A DNA stretch of 64,000 nucleotides. Source: Amphibalanus amphitrite. Its lineage: Eukaryota; Arthropoda; Thecostraca; Balanomorpha; Balanidae. The translations under genes were made by a program, and so were the position numbers. This document shows positions 33,724-44,083 of the stretch, one piece after another. The notes under the pieces were generated by a model. It saw only the letters and a list, made by a program, of their open reading frames with translations, searched no databases and was not told the origin of the DNA. Location of the stretch: NCBI RefSeq assembly GCF_019059575.1, contig NW_024881615.1, forward strand, positions 248,001-312,000. The letters run 5' to 3'. Positions within the stretch are counted from its first letter, which is position 1. Each line of letters starts with the position of its first letter.

Positions 33724-34757
33724 CATAGTTACCAACGAGAATTTTTCTAAATCCCAAGATCGCCGCGCGAATTTCCCAAAATCGAGCTCCATATCCCAAG
33801 GTCGACAGGATCAAAGCCCAATGTGCATCCCAAGGTCTATAGAAACCAAATATAGAGCAAACAAAGTGTATTTGACGTATTTTCAAATCTTTGGTTGACT
33901 AAATAAATCAATATCGTTAACATATCTTGCATTCGGCACAGTTACACACGCAGGCATAGGTACAGAGACACAGCCGCACTCGCTCCCTTGCACGTTCCCT
34001 CACAGACGACACTGAGTTCTGACTTCTGACCTTCTGAGCCTGCACCCTCCACTCTCCAGAAAGACGAGCCGAACTCGAGACGGGTCGAGGGCGTCGCCGC
34101 CGCCCGCCGGCCGCAATACGATACGATACGAGTTGAAGCATGATCCGTCGCAGTGGCGGATCCAAGGGGGGGGGGGGCAAAATGGGCATTTGCCCCCCCC
34201 CCCAAACGGCATAATTTTAACATTACGCCTATGGACGATGAATGGAAAGAATCGATAAATTTTATGGTTTGCCCCCCCCCAAAAAAAAACTCTGAGCTGG
34301 ATCCGCCTCCGATCCGTCGGGCGTCGCAATTCGCAAACAGGCGGCCAGGTCGGGTGTTAATCGACGCGGAAGCCACTGGGTATTTCGCTAACTGCCTCAC
34401 TTGAGAGCTGAGACGGGAGAAACCAAGTGAAGACGCGTCAAATAAGGATAACTTATTCGTGCTTCGTTGGTTGCTTGCAGTGAAACCAAACGAAAGAACG
34501 CTCGGTTGTGTTCGGCCAAAAAGGACGGTTTACAAAAAAAAAAAAACAATTAAGTTGTGTTAGATGTGTTCCTGATTCTTTTGTTTGGTCTTTATTCATA
34601 CTTTTCCTTGTTCCAATTATTTAAAAAAAATGTGCTAAAATTAGCGGGAGTCGTAAGCTCGGGACAAATCCCAAGGTTTGCTGTTGAATCCCAAGGTCCC
34701 AAGGTCGGGTTCAATATCCCAAGATCTTGGGACAAATCCCAAGCTTTGGTAACCCTG
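33724..34757. mobile_element. Non-autonomous hAT element, copy B (inverted relative to copy A)
   Basis: Nearly identical to the reverse complement of 21271-22308, including ends CATAGTTACCAA and TTGGTAACCCTG and the nested GGCGGATCC MITE at 34151-34311. Unlike copy A, the flanking 8-mers (TATGAAGA and ATAAAGAT) do not match. The target duplication has therefore been lost, or this copy arose by rearrangement. Confidence 0.88.
34151..34311. mobile_element. Nested hAT-type MITE in copy B
   Basis: Begins CAGTGGCGGATCC and ends with the inverted GGCGGATCC, flanked by ATCCGTCG on both sides (34143-34150, 34312-34319). This is the reverse complement of the duplication seen in copy A. G/C homopolymer lengths differ slightly from copy A. 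Confidence 0.87.
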
Positions 34758-36011
34758 ATAAAGATAATGCTAATGGTAGTAGAGACTGTAGGATGAGTGG
34801 CGATATACTCATACCAATCTGAGTGCACATAATGATGCATCATTTTATTCACCCATGAGCCTCTTTAACCCGCGCCCGGGTGGGCCTTTCAGCCAACTTC
34901 GCCATAGTGATGGGAGGAGGGGTTCTGTATTTGTCCACGCCATATTATCTCGCAAAGGAAGAAAGATAGAAAGATGCGGAAAGGGCAGTAGGTAGCTCGC
35001 TATAAGAACTTTGAGAATCATCTAGACAATTTTTCAATCAGGTCATCGCTAAAGGTCACCGTTGATCACCAAAAGTTCATGAATTCTGGTTTTCGATTTT
35101 AACAACGTTCCACAAAGCAGCGCACACACAAGCAAATGAGGGGCCTTCTGCTCTTGAGCACTTATGTTGAGCCACGCAAGAAATAATTAAGCCAGTCATT
35201 AGCAGGTCACACTTGGTAGGCATTTCGACTGTTGCAGTCTTGCTGAGCTTCCATTCAGTTTTCTTGACGGCTCCAGCCTCCATCGTGTTTAATTGCAGTA
35301 GCAACTTACAACTTAACTTCGTCAATCTTTTTTACTTTAAATGTTGGCCATAAGTCGGGCTATGTCTGGTTGGTTCAGTTGGCAGATGAATTTCAGCGCA
35401 CACCAGAAGCCTTCCAGCAACAAGAACATAGGCCTGTGCCGGTAGACCTTGGGTAGACCTCTTCCAAACCGTTTCTTATGACATTTGTTAAGATTGCAAG
35501 TGTCTCTCAGTTTTTTCTTCTCTTGACTCTAGCCATTATGATAAAATTATCAGTGTCTGACTGCTCTAGCAGATAAACAGGATAAATTTAAAGAAAATGA
35601 AATAAAATGCTTTAATTACATAAATACCAAATATCTCAGATGACACTGCTTGAAATGCTTGCTGTAATAACATTAGTCAATTTTATCGCCTTGAAATGAT
35701 TCACTTATCACGTGCAATATGTGCTTGATATTTGTTTGCGCTCTTTATTGGTGACAAACTATCTTTTTTGGTTTAATATGCACAGGACTGTCAACACACC
35801 TTATGCAATTTGCAATGCGGCAACAATAAATGATGCCGAGGACCACCGAGGACTTTGTTTATTCCGTTACCATGGAGACGATTTCGTGAGGCTTGACTTC
35901 AAACCTTAAACGTTTAAAGAAATGTTTTGTAGTAAATGCAAGCGTTCTGATACACATTTAAAAATAAATTAACGTTAAATATTTAACAAACTTTTATTTC
36001 TACGTCCGTGC
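34758..36011. other. AT-rich intergenic DNA, nothing recognised
   Basis: Low-GC sequence with no gene and no clear element ends. Short frames such as 35077-35325 and 35712-35909 show no domain. Confidence 0.6.
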
Positions 36012-36015
36012 TTAA

Positions 36016-37683
36016 AGGGACCCTCCCACCTTCAAAAAAGTTTATGCATTGGCATGAAAGTGATGTCGCTCGGTTCAGAAAGAGCGAAAGCGAATATCTA
36101 CCAAATTTCACCGAAAAATATTCACCGGTTTTCAAGATATTAGACTTTTACTTTTGTTTACTTTTTTGGGATCTCCGCTGTTTCTAGCGACTTTATTTTA
36201 GAAGTGCGGCGTTTGCGGCAGATGTTGCGCGCAAATAGCATATACCACCTCGTGCTACAAAACGTTTTAGTCAAACATTTAAAAATTGTTAGATATTTGC
36301 GCTGACGTCACACATTCAGAGGGGTATTCCTCAGCATTAGCCCCTCTGAATCAAAATGCTGCAATTTTGAAATTCAATATTTCCGATTTAAGGCATTTCT
36401 CGATGTTGTGAGTGCTGAAACCGGTAATTGTGAGCCAGGGACCCCATTTTGGCTATCTCAACTCAAATCTAATGTTAACCCGCGCCCCGCTGGGGGGGGG
36501 GGCAGAATCTGCCCCCCCTCCCGTTTTTCGCCAATAACGTCTAAACGCGTTACGCCAGTGACGTCAAACTTTCAGTACCTTATCATACATCAATTTGACA
36601 CGTTCCCTGAAAATTTGAGCGAAATCCGTCGGAAATGTTTTGAGAAATTGACGTTTTAGTGACGTCATGTTCGCCATTTTCGCCTCAAAAACGGCAAAAT
36701 TTCAAACGCCGCTAACATCTTCATTATTAAAGGAATCAAGACGTAACAAAAAAGGTTATACGTGGTTCTACTTTGTCTATCAAATGGCTATCTCGTTTTT
36801 TTTGAAAATTTTGGATTTTGGCCAAAATTTTTCCAAAAAACTGACTTTTTTGGGAAAATATTTATAAAATCCAAAATTTTGAGTTTATCGAAAAAACCGG
36901 AATATATGTCAAAGAAGTGGTCTATGTGCACCTACCTACCAATTTTTAGAAGAATCGGTTCAAAAATGTGGGAGTTATTCAAAATTTTATGACGTCACGA
37001 CACACAAATTTTTTGAAAAATGATTTTTTTGGAAGTTCTAGACCTCGTACGGAAACAAAAATAGCACCATTCGATTTGCCGTGAAAAACTGCATCGGATA
37101 GACACCTTTTTAGGCCTGAACAACCAACTTCAAAATTTGACCTCACTTGACCTGACCTTGACCTGACCTCGACCTGAAATTCATCCAGAGGTGGTCCATA
37201 TCACTTATTGAGTGTGCCTATTGAATTCCATGAGTAAAATGACCCATAAAACATGTGTCGCACATGCCCTTTTCTATATTTTGTTTTTGGTGACCTGAGC
37301 TGACCTTACCTGACCTTGACCTTGACCTTTGAATGACATTGTGTGCAACGAATATTGTCTTGGTAGTCTAAGAACACGTTTTGGGCAATCAGTCTCAGTC
37401 CATTCTTCGGCAACTACGGTGCAAGGCCGATACTGTAGAAACTTGCATTTTGTACCCTTGACCTGACCTTGACCTGACCTCTGACCTACTTAAGCAAAAA
37501 AATTTGGGCTCTTAAGATCCGCCTTGTTGAGAGCTTTCGATTGCCGTTTTCCCCGTCTTTCTACGACCATCGGTTCGGAAGTTAGACAGGGGGGGCAGAA
37601 TCTGCCCCCCCCCCCCCCCCCCCCAGCAGGGCGCGTATGGCTGAATAGCCCAGCGGGGCGCGGGTTAAGGTGGGAGGGTCCCT
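36016..37683. mobile_element. TTAA-flanked MITE (piggyBac- or Kolobok-type), host of a nested element
   Basis: Inverted ends AGGGACCCTCCCACCTT lie at 36016-36032 and, reversed, at 37667-37683, with TTAA on both sides (36012-36015 and 37684-37687). A second TTAA element (36479-37664) has inserted just inside the right end. Without it this element is about 480 bp. There is no transposase frame. Confidence 0.85.
36479..37664. mobile_element. TTAA-flanked GC-hairpin element E1
   Basis: Begins CCCGCGCCCCGCTGGG and ends with the inverse CAGCGGGGCGCGGG, flanked by TTAA (36475-36478, 37665-37668). TTAA duplications with CCC ends fit piggyBac-type mobilisation. Just inside each end is a poly-G / GCAGAATCTGC / poly-C hairpin, then CGTTTTTCGCCAATAAC. 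The interior has long runs of TTGACCTGACC (AGGTCA half-sites) at about 37139-37176, 37292-37332 and 37457-37486. No long frame. Confidence 0.85.
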
Positions 37684-37687
37684 TTAA

Positions 37688-37858
37688 AGGTTAGGATTGC
37701 CCTTATCCTGCGCTGTCATTTCAGAAAACAATTTGCTTCTTTGGTCGACGAGGAACGCCGCAAAGACGCGAGTAGTTCGTCTATACTTATTATAGGTCAA
37801 TGGAATTTCCGGATGCAAAAGCATGCTATCGCATGCTTTTGATCCTCCAATTCTGGAT
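37688..37858. other. Short spacer with Helentron-type palindrome
   Basis: Positions 37781-37858 repeat motifs seen near 32030-32075 (the GCATGC-TATC-GCATGC palindrome and CCTCCAATTCTGGATAA). They also include the inverse of 32674-32696 (TATAATAAGTATAGAC). It is a fragment of the Helentron-like family. Confidence 0.6.
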
Positions 37859-38508
37859 AACGGAAATTTCTGAGTATGAGCGGCCGGCCGGCCGGCCGTG
37901 CGGACGCTTTTGCGAGGCTTATATCTCAGCAACCACTTGACCGATTTACATGCGGTAATTTTTGTAGGGTAGCTTCATTCCTTCTACCAAGTATTGGACT
38001 ATTCCCGATGCATGTGGGTGACCCCTTATGCACGTGCCACGTGCAAAACGAAGAGGTGTCAGTTTTGTAATTGTTGCAATATCTCGGTAACTACTTGGCC
38101 GATTGCGCTGAAAGTTGGTATGTAGGTAGGCACCCACTAGGCACTGCATATCCATGTGCCAGAGTTGGGGTGCTGCTGCACGTGCGCACGTGCAGGGGTC
38201 GTTTCCAGATCTCGAGAACGGCTGGACCGATGGCGCTCAAATTTGGTACACAGTTAGGGACCATGGTTAGTAGGGTGCCGTGTACAAGTCAGTTGGGACC
38301 CATTTTGCACGTGCGCACGTGCAGGGTGCCGCTCCCAGATCTCGAGAACGGCTGGGCCGATTGTGCTCAAATTTGGCACATCGCTAGAAACCGGTCAGTA
38401 GGGTGCCGTGCACAAGTCAGTTGGAGGTACCCCCTCGAAATTTCGCACGTGCAAGACTCACCCCCTCGCTCGCTCCGTTAGTCGCCCCAAAAGGCGCTAT
38501 ACTGGTGA
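37859..38508. repeat. Repeat module M, copy 1 (Helitron-like or satellite-bearing)
   Basis: Starts AACGGAAATTTCTGAGTATG and ends with the hairpin CGCCCCAAAAGGCG plus CTATACT. It contains at least three diverged units of the form ATCTC(A/G)G(C/T)AAC, TTG(A/G)CCGATT, and two full CACGTGCGCACGTG satellite units (palindromes at 38178 and 38307). A second copy lies at 53898-54564. A TCCGTTA near the 3' end is the inverse of the start. This recalls Helitron-type subterminal repeats, but the class is not certain. Confidence 0.75.
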
Positions 38509-38741
38509 GTAAGAAATGCAGCTTCAAAGGCGCATGTAGTACAAGGAACGCATACCTTGAAAACGCTCTTGGCGCCCTCACAGCCGAAGTATTCCGAATG
38601 ACGACTTGTAACAAACATGCGATAATTGTAGTCACTTAAGCTTCAGAGCATCACTGACAGGTGGCATCCATGTCTTACGGTTTTCGAAATATCTCGAATT
38701 TCGGCGTTGCCCCAACTCCGGCATTGCCCCAACTTCCCCTA

Positions 38742-41700
38742 TATATATATGTGCGGTGGTTTGATCCCTCCCGTATTACACAGCAACTGGCCAATTACAA
38801 GCGGTAACCCGTTCTCAAATTCTGCAGTACCTAATATCTATATCTTCTGGTGGTGGAGGTAATAAGGGGGATGAGAGGAGGCCAGAGGGCGTCGCTGACG
38901 GCCAGCCCCTCAGTAATCTGAGGAGTGCACCAGGGATGCGCACTCGTCCCCGTCTCGGTGTGCTCTGCTTCCGAAAGCGCTTTGATTTTTACAACGACAG
39001 TCCAGCGAGTGCTGAGCAGAGAGCGGCCAGGATGAAGGCTGGTCTGGGTTGCTAGCCGCCGCTTATCTCTGCGCAAAGCACGCGAACAAACGGTGCTGGG
39101 CCAAAGGTGAGGCAAAAAGCCAAGCTCAGAACTGGTTGGATGCACCACCTGCCCGTCAGAAAGCCTATCCAGCGGACGGCATTAGGTATGACGTTCCGTC
39201 AACTGGAGCCGACCTCTCTGCCACTCTCAGTCTCAATGTCTTAGACTAAATAGTAAATGCTCATTGCTCACCTTGCGTGACCCGAACTGGATTATTCCCC
39301 GGGACGTCCGCTTTGCGTGACGCATTAGTGTCTTTTAGGAGGGCTCGTCCGGTGGCGGGTCCGCGGCAGAGCGCCGTCGGCGGTAGTGAAAGGATGCGGC
39401 GGGCGGTAAAAAGGCCGGCAGACTGGTGACCGGACGGTGCCAGAGGCGGACCACATTCCCGACCTGTGTGTAATGACCCGGCCGGTCGACCCTCTGACCA
39501 TCGCCACTAACCCGCTGATCGCCGCTGGTCTACTGTCGCTGGTCCGTGAAGCCCGCCTGCCGGTCCCGTGACAATGCGCCCGTCACGGCGGGGCCCACCG
39601 AGGTCGTGGGTAGCCCGGCGCCGGATCGTTGTCGCCGACCCATGTCCAATCTCCATCAATTTGAGGCTAAACGATTTGTCATGGGAATTTTCTGGAGGAC
39701 TGGAGGTAGAAAACGACGCCGTGTGTCGGTCCCTAACTCACCGCTGATGACAATAGACCGTTTAGCGCGATATGTTTGGCAGATACCCGGGAGATTCGGA
39801 CGCTGTACCGTGTGTCCGATGTCCGATTCGCGGGTTTCTGCCAACTGTCGCGAGCGGGTGGCGACAGAGAAAGCCGAGACTCAGGCTGCATCCAGCTGTG
39901 CTCTGCGCGCCGTCACCGGACCCGCAACTGTTCCGGTCCAGTTGAGCGACTTGAAACAATGACAGGCTGTCCTGTCTGTGGCGTCACCGGGACGGGTGAA
40001 ACTAACAGATCGCAGTGGCGAGAGGACGGCGATCCGGAGAGGGACGCTTCTCTGGTGTGCGGGCCTCCAATGCGCTGATATTTAGATAGTGTCTGAAAGG
40101 CTGCCATTTCGGTTTATTAAAAAATCTGGGGAATATGTACGTTTTTATGGATTTAGCTGCTTCAGTATGGAGTTCACTGAGATTTGAACGGATGCAATTA
40201 AGAAAGTTCACGCATGGATACCATTATTTAACTTCCTTTATTTATAGCGCCAACTTTCATTGCCATTGTTCACTTCCTCTTGGGAAATACCAATTTATCT
40301 GTTTGTTGCATGCTAGTGTTGGATATATCCCATTGTAGAAGCTGTGCTCAGGGTCGTACCATATCACGAAACCACAGGGTCACATGGCTGCTATTATCAG
40401 TCTGCACAGCAAATCAGCACGCCTCGGTCGGCGACATTCAAGAGGGTCACGCCGTTTTCATGACCGGCGGGCTCGCAGCTGTTTTCCTTCGGCCGTCGGT
40501 CCGTTTTTGTTCACTGTCGTTTCTGTGACCTCTGAGGGCAGCCGTGCCATGTGCATTGTGCAACCAATCTAGGGGGAACGGTCCGCTCAGCAGCGAGCGG
40601 AGCAGTATGCCCACATATCCAACGAAAAGCGTTTGTCTGTTTCAAACAGCCTTCGGTTATAACGGAGCCGTGGCAGTCTCGCCCGCTCACGGACTCCCGT
40701 GTTCTGCAGCGGCGGGGCCGCACAGTTCCAGCACTGCGCCTTCCACACCGCGCCGACGCGATGTGACGTATACGGTGAACAAACGAGATAATCACTTCCG
40801 GGGAGGGTCGGTCAACTGCGCCATTCGGGATTGCATTGCCGGAGGAGCCGTTTAGTGCCAGTTGTTTCGGCCTGTGATAAATGACGACATAAATTGTTGT
40901 GTCGGAAGCGAATCTGTAGCTGGACTGTTGGACCTTTCACCTTCGTTTGGTTCGAGTGATAAATGATACTCAAGCTAAGTTTAGTTGCCCTGTAAATAAT
41001 TGCTGCAAGCGTCAACTAACAACTCCCATGAATTACCTACAATACCTACATGTTGTGCATTTCATATCTATTCTCGCTCGCTAAAAGCAAACTGCTATAT
41101 GAATCATGCATGCATGTCCCAATACAATACCGGACAAACTAACAGCTCACCAGACAGCGCTGCCGACTGTATGCCAGGTAGTTAGTTTCCATTCAGCTCA
41201 CACTGTGAGTGACATTTGTGACAGTCACTTATTTAGGAACAGTAACAGTGCGACTTATTTCAGCATTCATCACAAGTGTCGCGGTAATTTGCCAGCAACA
41301 TTCTGCTGTTCCTGAGATGACTAGCGGTCTAGCTCCGGTTCCCACCACAAACCATGCCCGAAAATAGGCTGCCAATCTACTTGCGATATGGTCCCTGAAC
41401 AACGACTGCTTACAGGCAGCTATAATGCAAGGCCACTGGCGCCAATCGCCCGGCGTTTGTGCATGTCACCTAATGATAGGGCCGCCGCCCGCGGGCGCGG
41501 CCGGAGACTGACGGGCGGGAGGGACAGTGGGACTCTGAGCCCCCGGAGGCGACTGACGGTGGGGATAGGAGCCCTTGGAGGGACCAAGTGGCGGTGGAAC
41601 TCGCGCTCCCTTGGAACAGACTGGCGGAGGGACCATGGGACCTTTAGGTCGACTGGAGATGGGACCTGGCCCTTTGAGCCGACTGTCGTATATTCGATCA

Positions 41701-42440
41701 CACTATTCGGCCCACCCATGCTTGTCGGAATCATTTGAGGTCACAGCTTGCATGCCATTTCCCATGACCAGAAGCCATAATACGTGTCACAGCGACTATA
41801 ACCCGATCGTCAACGTCTAACTCACACAGTGCAAGTGTCCGCTCAGCGATCGGAGTCTCGCCTAGTTATGCCTCTATTATTCGATACTTTTTACAGTGAT
41901 CTTTATTTTTGAGCGATGCACTGGCGAGGGATACAAAATACCACATACCTACCTCAGCTGGGTGACTGTCGGGCTGCTTATTTGATCTTTTGAAGATAAC
42001 TGAGCAAAGCCAGCCTAGAAATGCTTGGCTGCGATGATATTGAGCTTATGCCTCATAGATAACTTTGTTCACACCCGCGTGCCTCGGATTTGGCCGCGTC
42101 ATGCTTACTACTTGAGTGTTTGCAGGTTCCTTGCAACGGTGTGAAAATGACTGACGTAACTGGCGATGTGGTTAGGCAACAGATAAACAATTTTATCTGA
42201 CACTCATCGGCAAAACAGCGACTAGCAAAGAGATAATACCTACAGTTTTGAGTCGTGCACCACCCATTGTTTGCCGTCGTACAACGCGCGCGGGACACCG
42301 AATACGTCTCAACTGAGGGCCGTTACGTCAGTTTCACGCCGGATACCGTTAGGTGGGTGGCCGCCGGGTCAATTTTCCGCTTCGTCTGTCTCCTCTACTG
42401 ATGTGACCATGGCCAATGGCCATGCCATCTTTTTTATCTA
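38742..42440. other. Intergenic DNA, no gene recognised
   Basis: Frames such as 39546-39962 and 41388-41738 have no recognisable domain and look accidental. A GGGACC(T/A)-rich stretch lies at about 41570-41675. No transposon ends were recognised. It may include the unrecognised left end of the PIF/Harbinger element. Confidence 0.55.
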
Positions 42441-42497
42441 AGTCTGTGTCAGTGTTGATATATAACTACATTCTTTCTAGATTCGACTGATCACGTA

Positions 42498-43332
42498 TCA
42501 GGTCTGCGTATCTGCGCCTGGTGGGAGACGGCCACGGCGTCTCGTGTGCGTGTGCTGCGCCATTCACCACGTGACGGATGCGCTAATACACCGCTGCCCA
42601 GGGGCCATCACCTGGCCGAGCGACCCGGCGGCTCTCGGACGCCTCAAGGAGGACTTTCGACAGGTCGCCGGACTGCCTGACATGAGGTGCTTCGACGGCA
42701 CCCATATACGCCTCACCGACCCCAGAGAGCAGCGGGAGGCGTATATTAATAGCTTCCCGTCCCTGAATGTGATGGCCGTCGCCGCACCCGACCGCTCAAT
42801 CGTTGCATTGAGCGTACATTGTGGCGGTCGGGTGCACGACGCTCGAGTACTGGCTGCATCGAGGCTGCCCGAGTATTTTCGCAATGGGAATCCCGTACTG
42901 GGCGGCATAATGCTGGGTGGCAGTGGCTATGGCCTGTCACCCTGGCTCATGACGCCCATTGCGGACTCTACCACCGCCGAGGAGCGCGCTTATAACACCG
43001 CTCATGCGCGCACTCGTGTGGTGGTGGAGAACGCTTTCGGTGTGTTGAAAATGCGGTTCGGTGCGCTCGAGTTCGGACTGCGCCTGAAAAGTGTGGCCCA
43101 CTGCGTGGCGGTTATCCACACGTGCTTTATCCTACACAATATGTGTATCAAGGTCGGTGACTTTGGTGAATGGCTCGGAGCACTGAGGCAAGATGACGGA
43201 GTGGTGCAGGAGCCAGCTGACGGGGCGGCAGAGCTGCAGACGTGGGGAGGGAGGAGCAGACAAGCTTGGTTGCGTACTGTGGGACACTGGGGATACGTAT
43301 TCAGCTTCTTTCATTCACGTGATGACCCATGA
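42498..43332 (+). pseudogene. PIF/Harbinger transposase (HARBI1-like DDE nuclease), inactivated
   Basis: The main frame (42544-43332) has the DDE nuclease layout: CFDGTHIRL (first Asp, codon 42694-42696), HCGGRVHDARVLAAS, MLGGSGYGLSPWLMTPI, VVENAFGVLKMRFGALE (Glu) and FILHNMCI. The second Asp, normally in GDSGY, is Gly here (GGC, 42919-42921). Immediately upstream, a family-like segment (YLRLVGDGHGVS, up to 42544) is in a different frame from AIHHVTDALIHR, so a frameshift lies near 42545-42560. The N-terminal region normally found before that is not visible. It converges on the accessory gene at 43551-46991. Confidence 0.88.
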
Positions 43333-43429
43333 CGTACGTATAACATATTTTATTGCCTAGTACTGTCAAATCGATCTAAGTAAGTTAATTTATTCCTAAA
43401 AAAAAAATGAGCCGGAGTCGCCACCATCT

Positions 43430-43550
43430 TTGACAGCTCCGGCTCCGCCTCCGTCTACAGGCTGTATTGTTTCACGGCTCCGGCTCCGGGCAAAATGTGC
43501 CGGCTCCGGCGGCTCCGGCTCCAGCTCCGGCTGCGGCTCCGCACCCCTGC
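43430..43550. repeat. GGCTCC(G) tandem repeat
   Basis: Imperfect GGCTCCGGCTCC(A/G) hexamer units between the two convergent Harbinger genes. Frames through it give Ala/Gly/Ser low-complexity peptides and are not treated as genes. Confidence 0.85.
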
Positions 43551-44083
43551 TCATAGCACATAAGCCAGGGTTGCTCTGGGAGTTCCTTCCTGCAGCATGT
43601 CCTCCAGGATCTGTAAGCTGAGGTAGGTGCGGAGCAGCGTGACCTCCTCCGGCGTCCGTCTGAAGAGCGGCGTTGAGCGTATGAGCTGAAGGCGAGCTTC
43701 AATCTCATCGCGGTTTCTCTCCGATGCCTGGGCCGCACCAGTCGAGAGGGCCGCGTCAGCTGACGAGGCCTCGCCGGTCGAGAGAGCCGTGGCGCTCCCC
43801 TGGGACGGACCAGCCGAAGGGACCGTTGCGTTTGACGGGCCTGCGCTGGTCGAGGGGACCGTGCTGGTTAACGGGGCCGCATTGGTCGCCGGAGCCTGGG
43901 CGAGCGGCGTGCCCAGCCCTATCACCCGGACGTCTTCAGCAGTGAAGTAGATACTGGGCGCTGGTGACGTTTCTACCGCGGTTGTTAGTGCGGTTTCTGG
44001 GACGGCTTCTTGCTGATTCGTCGTCAGCTGGCCCCAGGTAATCCCGCCAGGAACTTCAAACGACGTCAGGTAGTTGTCTCTGC
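43551..44083 (-). CDS. Accessory gene exon 3 (low-complexity middle and C-terminal helix)
   Basis: Preceded by a pyrimidine-rich tract and CCGGCAG. The split Gly codon continues into GRDNYLTSFEVPGGITWGQL. Repeated STGEA/STGAAQ- and PSAGPS-like segments follow, then ERNRDEIEARLQLIRSTPLF and a C-terminal helix. The stop is at 43551-43553. Confidence 0.72.

Larger units (their letters stand above)
30353..38739. mobile_element. Possible composite element bounded by 21-bp TA-flanked inverted repeats
   Basis: The left end reads GGGGAAGTTGGGGGAACGTC and the right end, inverted, GGGGAAGTTGGGGCAATGCC. Both are flanked by TA, inside AT dinucleotide runs. Related words (CGGCGTTGCCCC) occur internally near 30541 and 38702. 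The 8.4 kb between holds Helentron-like elements, satellite units, a hAT copy and nested TTAA elements, so the original element may have been much shorter. No transposase is visible. Confidence 0.5.

Noticed and set aside
43724-43945. 73-codon + strand frame with Gly-Pro-His-Gln-Ser-Arg repeats
   Set aside because: Antisense shadow of the Ser/Thr/Ala-rich exon 3 of the accessory gene.
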